A stretch of DNA of 64,000 bases from DASSKP01 sp035695045 (GTDB lineage: Bacteria; Actinomycetota; Actinomycetes; JAFAQI01), in the NCBI GenBank assembly GCA_035695045.1, contig DASSEX010000078.1, positions 62,001 through 126,000 on the forward strand, written 5' to 3'. A program made the position numbers and the translations under genes. Positions 63,325 through 64,000 of this stretch are shown here, one piece after another; the stretch's first letter is position 1; each line of letters opens with the position of its first letter. Below the pieces are notes generated by a model. That model saw only the letters and a program-made list of their open reading frames with translations, ran no database searches and was not told where the DNA came from.

Positions 63325-63960
63325 ATGAGCGCGACCGCAACGGAGCAGCGCACGCACTACCGGCTCACCGGGGACGGCTACGAGTTCTGCAACTGCAACC
63401 CGGGGTGCACCTGCAACTTCGCAGGCTTTCCGTCGTCATCCGACGGCAGCTGCCAGGCGCTGGTTGCGGGTGAGATCAGGTCGGGCTTCTGCGGTGACAC
63501 CGACCTGAGCGGTCTCAAGACGGCAACGCTCATCAAGTGGCCGAAAGCGATCCACGACGGCAACGGTGCAGCCGTGCTCGTCGTCGAGCCCGAGTGCACC
63601 GACGAGCAGCTGGGCGCCATCGCGCAGATCTACGGCGGCCAGCTCGGCGGCATGCCGTGGGAGATCCTCGCCGGCACGCTGACCAGCGTCTCGGTCGCGA
63701 AGGCGCGGATCACGTTGAAGCGCGAGGGCATGGACTCGCGCGTCGACATCGACGGCATCGGCAGCGCCGCAGGCAGGTTCCTCCGCAACCCGGTGACCAA
63801 CGACCCGCACGAGGCGCACATCGTGCTGCCGACCGGCTTCATCTGGAAGGACGGGCACTGCGGGATCGGCGAGTTCCAGGTCAGCGCAGAGGGCCTCGAC
63901 CTGGAGTTCCGGGACAGCAACTGGATCTACTACGAGTTCGACTGGACCAACACCGGCTGA
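63325..63960 (+). CDS. DUF1326 domain protein paired with DUF2182
   Basis: 211 residues. The N-terminal Cys cluster EFCNCNPGCTCNFAGFP (~residues 21-37) and QIYGGQLGGMPWEILAG are DUF1326 features; the C-terminus is rich in aromatic residues (SNWIYYEFDW). GAGGAGG precedes the ATG. Compared with the 1919 paralogue the Cys spacing differs, so they may bind metals differently. Function unknown; most likely works with the DUF2182 membrane protein. Confidence 0.85.
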   Translation: MSATATEQRTHYRLTGDGYEFCNCNPGCTCNFAGFPSSSDGSCQALVAGEIRSGFCGDTDLSGLKTATLIKWPKAIHDGNGAAVLVVEPECTDEQLGAIAQIYGGQLGGMPWEILAGTLTSVSVAKARITLKREGMDSRVDIDGIGSAAGRFLRNPVTNDPHEAHIVLPTGFIWKDGHCGIGEFQVSAEGLDLEFRDSNWIYYEFDWTNTG

Positions 63961-64000
63961 CGACCCCCGCCGGCAGCTGACCCGGCGGCAGGAATGTCGC

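Noticed and set aside
1..64000. Insertion sequences, prophage or integrative element
   Set aside because: No transposase, integrase, resolvase, phage structural gene or long terminal repeat was found on either strand.

Overview
The window is a gene-dense stretch of high-GC DNA (roughly 70 percent G+C by eye, strong G/C third-position bias, many GTG starts, ATGA/GTGA overlaps, TANNNT -10 boxes close to start codons). It carries gene families typical of Actinomycetota: DUF222/HNH endonuclease, ANTAR protein, large LuxR regulators with ATPase domains, an ECF41 sigma factor, an MMPL transporter, a DUF4242 protein and an AlkZ-like glycosylase. I see no rRNA, intact tRNA, CRISPR array, transposase or integrase. 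The species cannot be named from the sequence. No gap without a gene exceeds about 230 bases.

Layout. 1-4 kb: an MFS exporter and PaaI thioesterase divergent from an HxlR regulator, with two near-identical 17-bp operators between them; then a DUF1326 protein and a secreted LVIVD-repeat protein. 4-9 kb: MFS exporter plus TetR, then a giant LuxR/ATPase regulator. 9-12 kb: DUF4242 protein with a secreted partner, a membrane diguanylate cyclase and a UBP zinc-finger protein. 12-16 kb: a KdpE/short-KdpD two-component pair divergent from a KimA-type potassium transporter. 16-21 kb: SRPBCC proteins with an ArsR repressor, a secreted protein with a membrane partner, and a NarL-type two-component system. 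21-25 kb: a single-chain ABC exporter of two fused halves. 25-28 kb (minus strand): a secreted GH25-like protein, a secreted Ig-like protein and a VOC protein. 28-34 kb: DUF222/HNH nuclease, aldo/keto reductase, LuxR regulator, FAD oxidoreductase and GNAT. 34-38 kb: ANTAR protein, DUF5946, DUF1059 and a 910-residue LuxR/ATPase. 38-43 kb: a His-tailed MFS exporter, a CopZ-like protein, three very small ORFs and an MMPL transporter. 43-49 kb: TetR with a divergent small monooxygenase-like gene, an FAD oxidoreductase, a SnoaL-like protein, a cyclase/STAND ATPase and a dehydrogenase remnant. 49-53.5 kb: flavoprotein and ceramidase-like secreted hydrolase, divergent from a carboxymuconolactone-decarboxylase/ECF41 operon. 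53.6-56 kb: an accessory-looking pair of lower G+C (NERD nuclease domain; EcsC/TerB-like). 56-64 kb: AlkZ-like protein, a second TetR/monooxygenase module, malic enzyme, thiamine-binding protein, LuxR solo, secreted cupin, and a DUF2182-DUF1326 operon.

How the genes work together. Most of the window is a chain of small self-contained regulator-plus-effector modules (exporter or redox enzyme next to its own HxlR, TetR, ArsR, LuxR, ECF or two-component regulator), and several have a visible operator in the shared promoter. The most informative are: the ECF41 operon with a match to the published ECF41 promoter; the KdpDE-like pair facing a KimA-type transporter with phased direct repeats at its promoter; the duplicated TetR/monooxygenase module; the LuxR solo followed by a perfect 18-bp palindrome; and the three tiny ORFs in front of the MMPL transporter, which are the best candidate for something undescribed.
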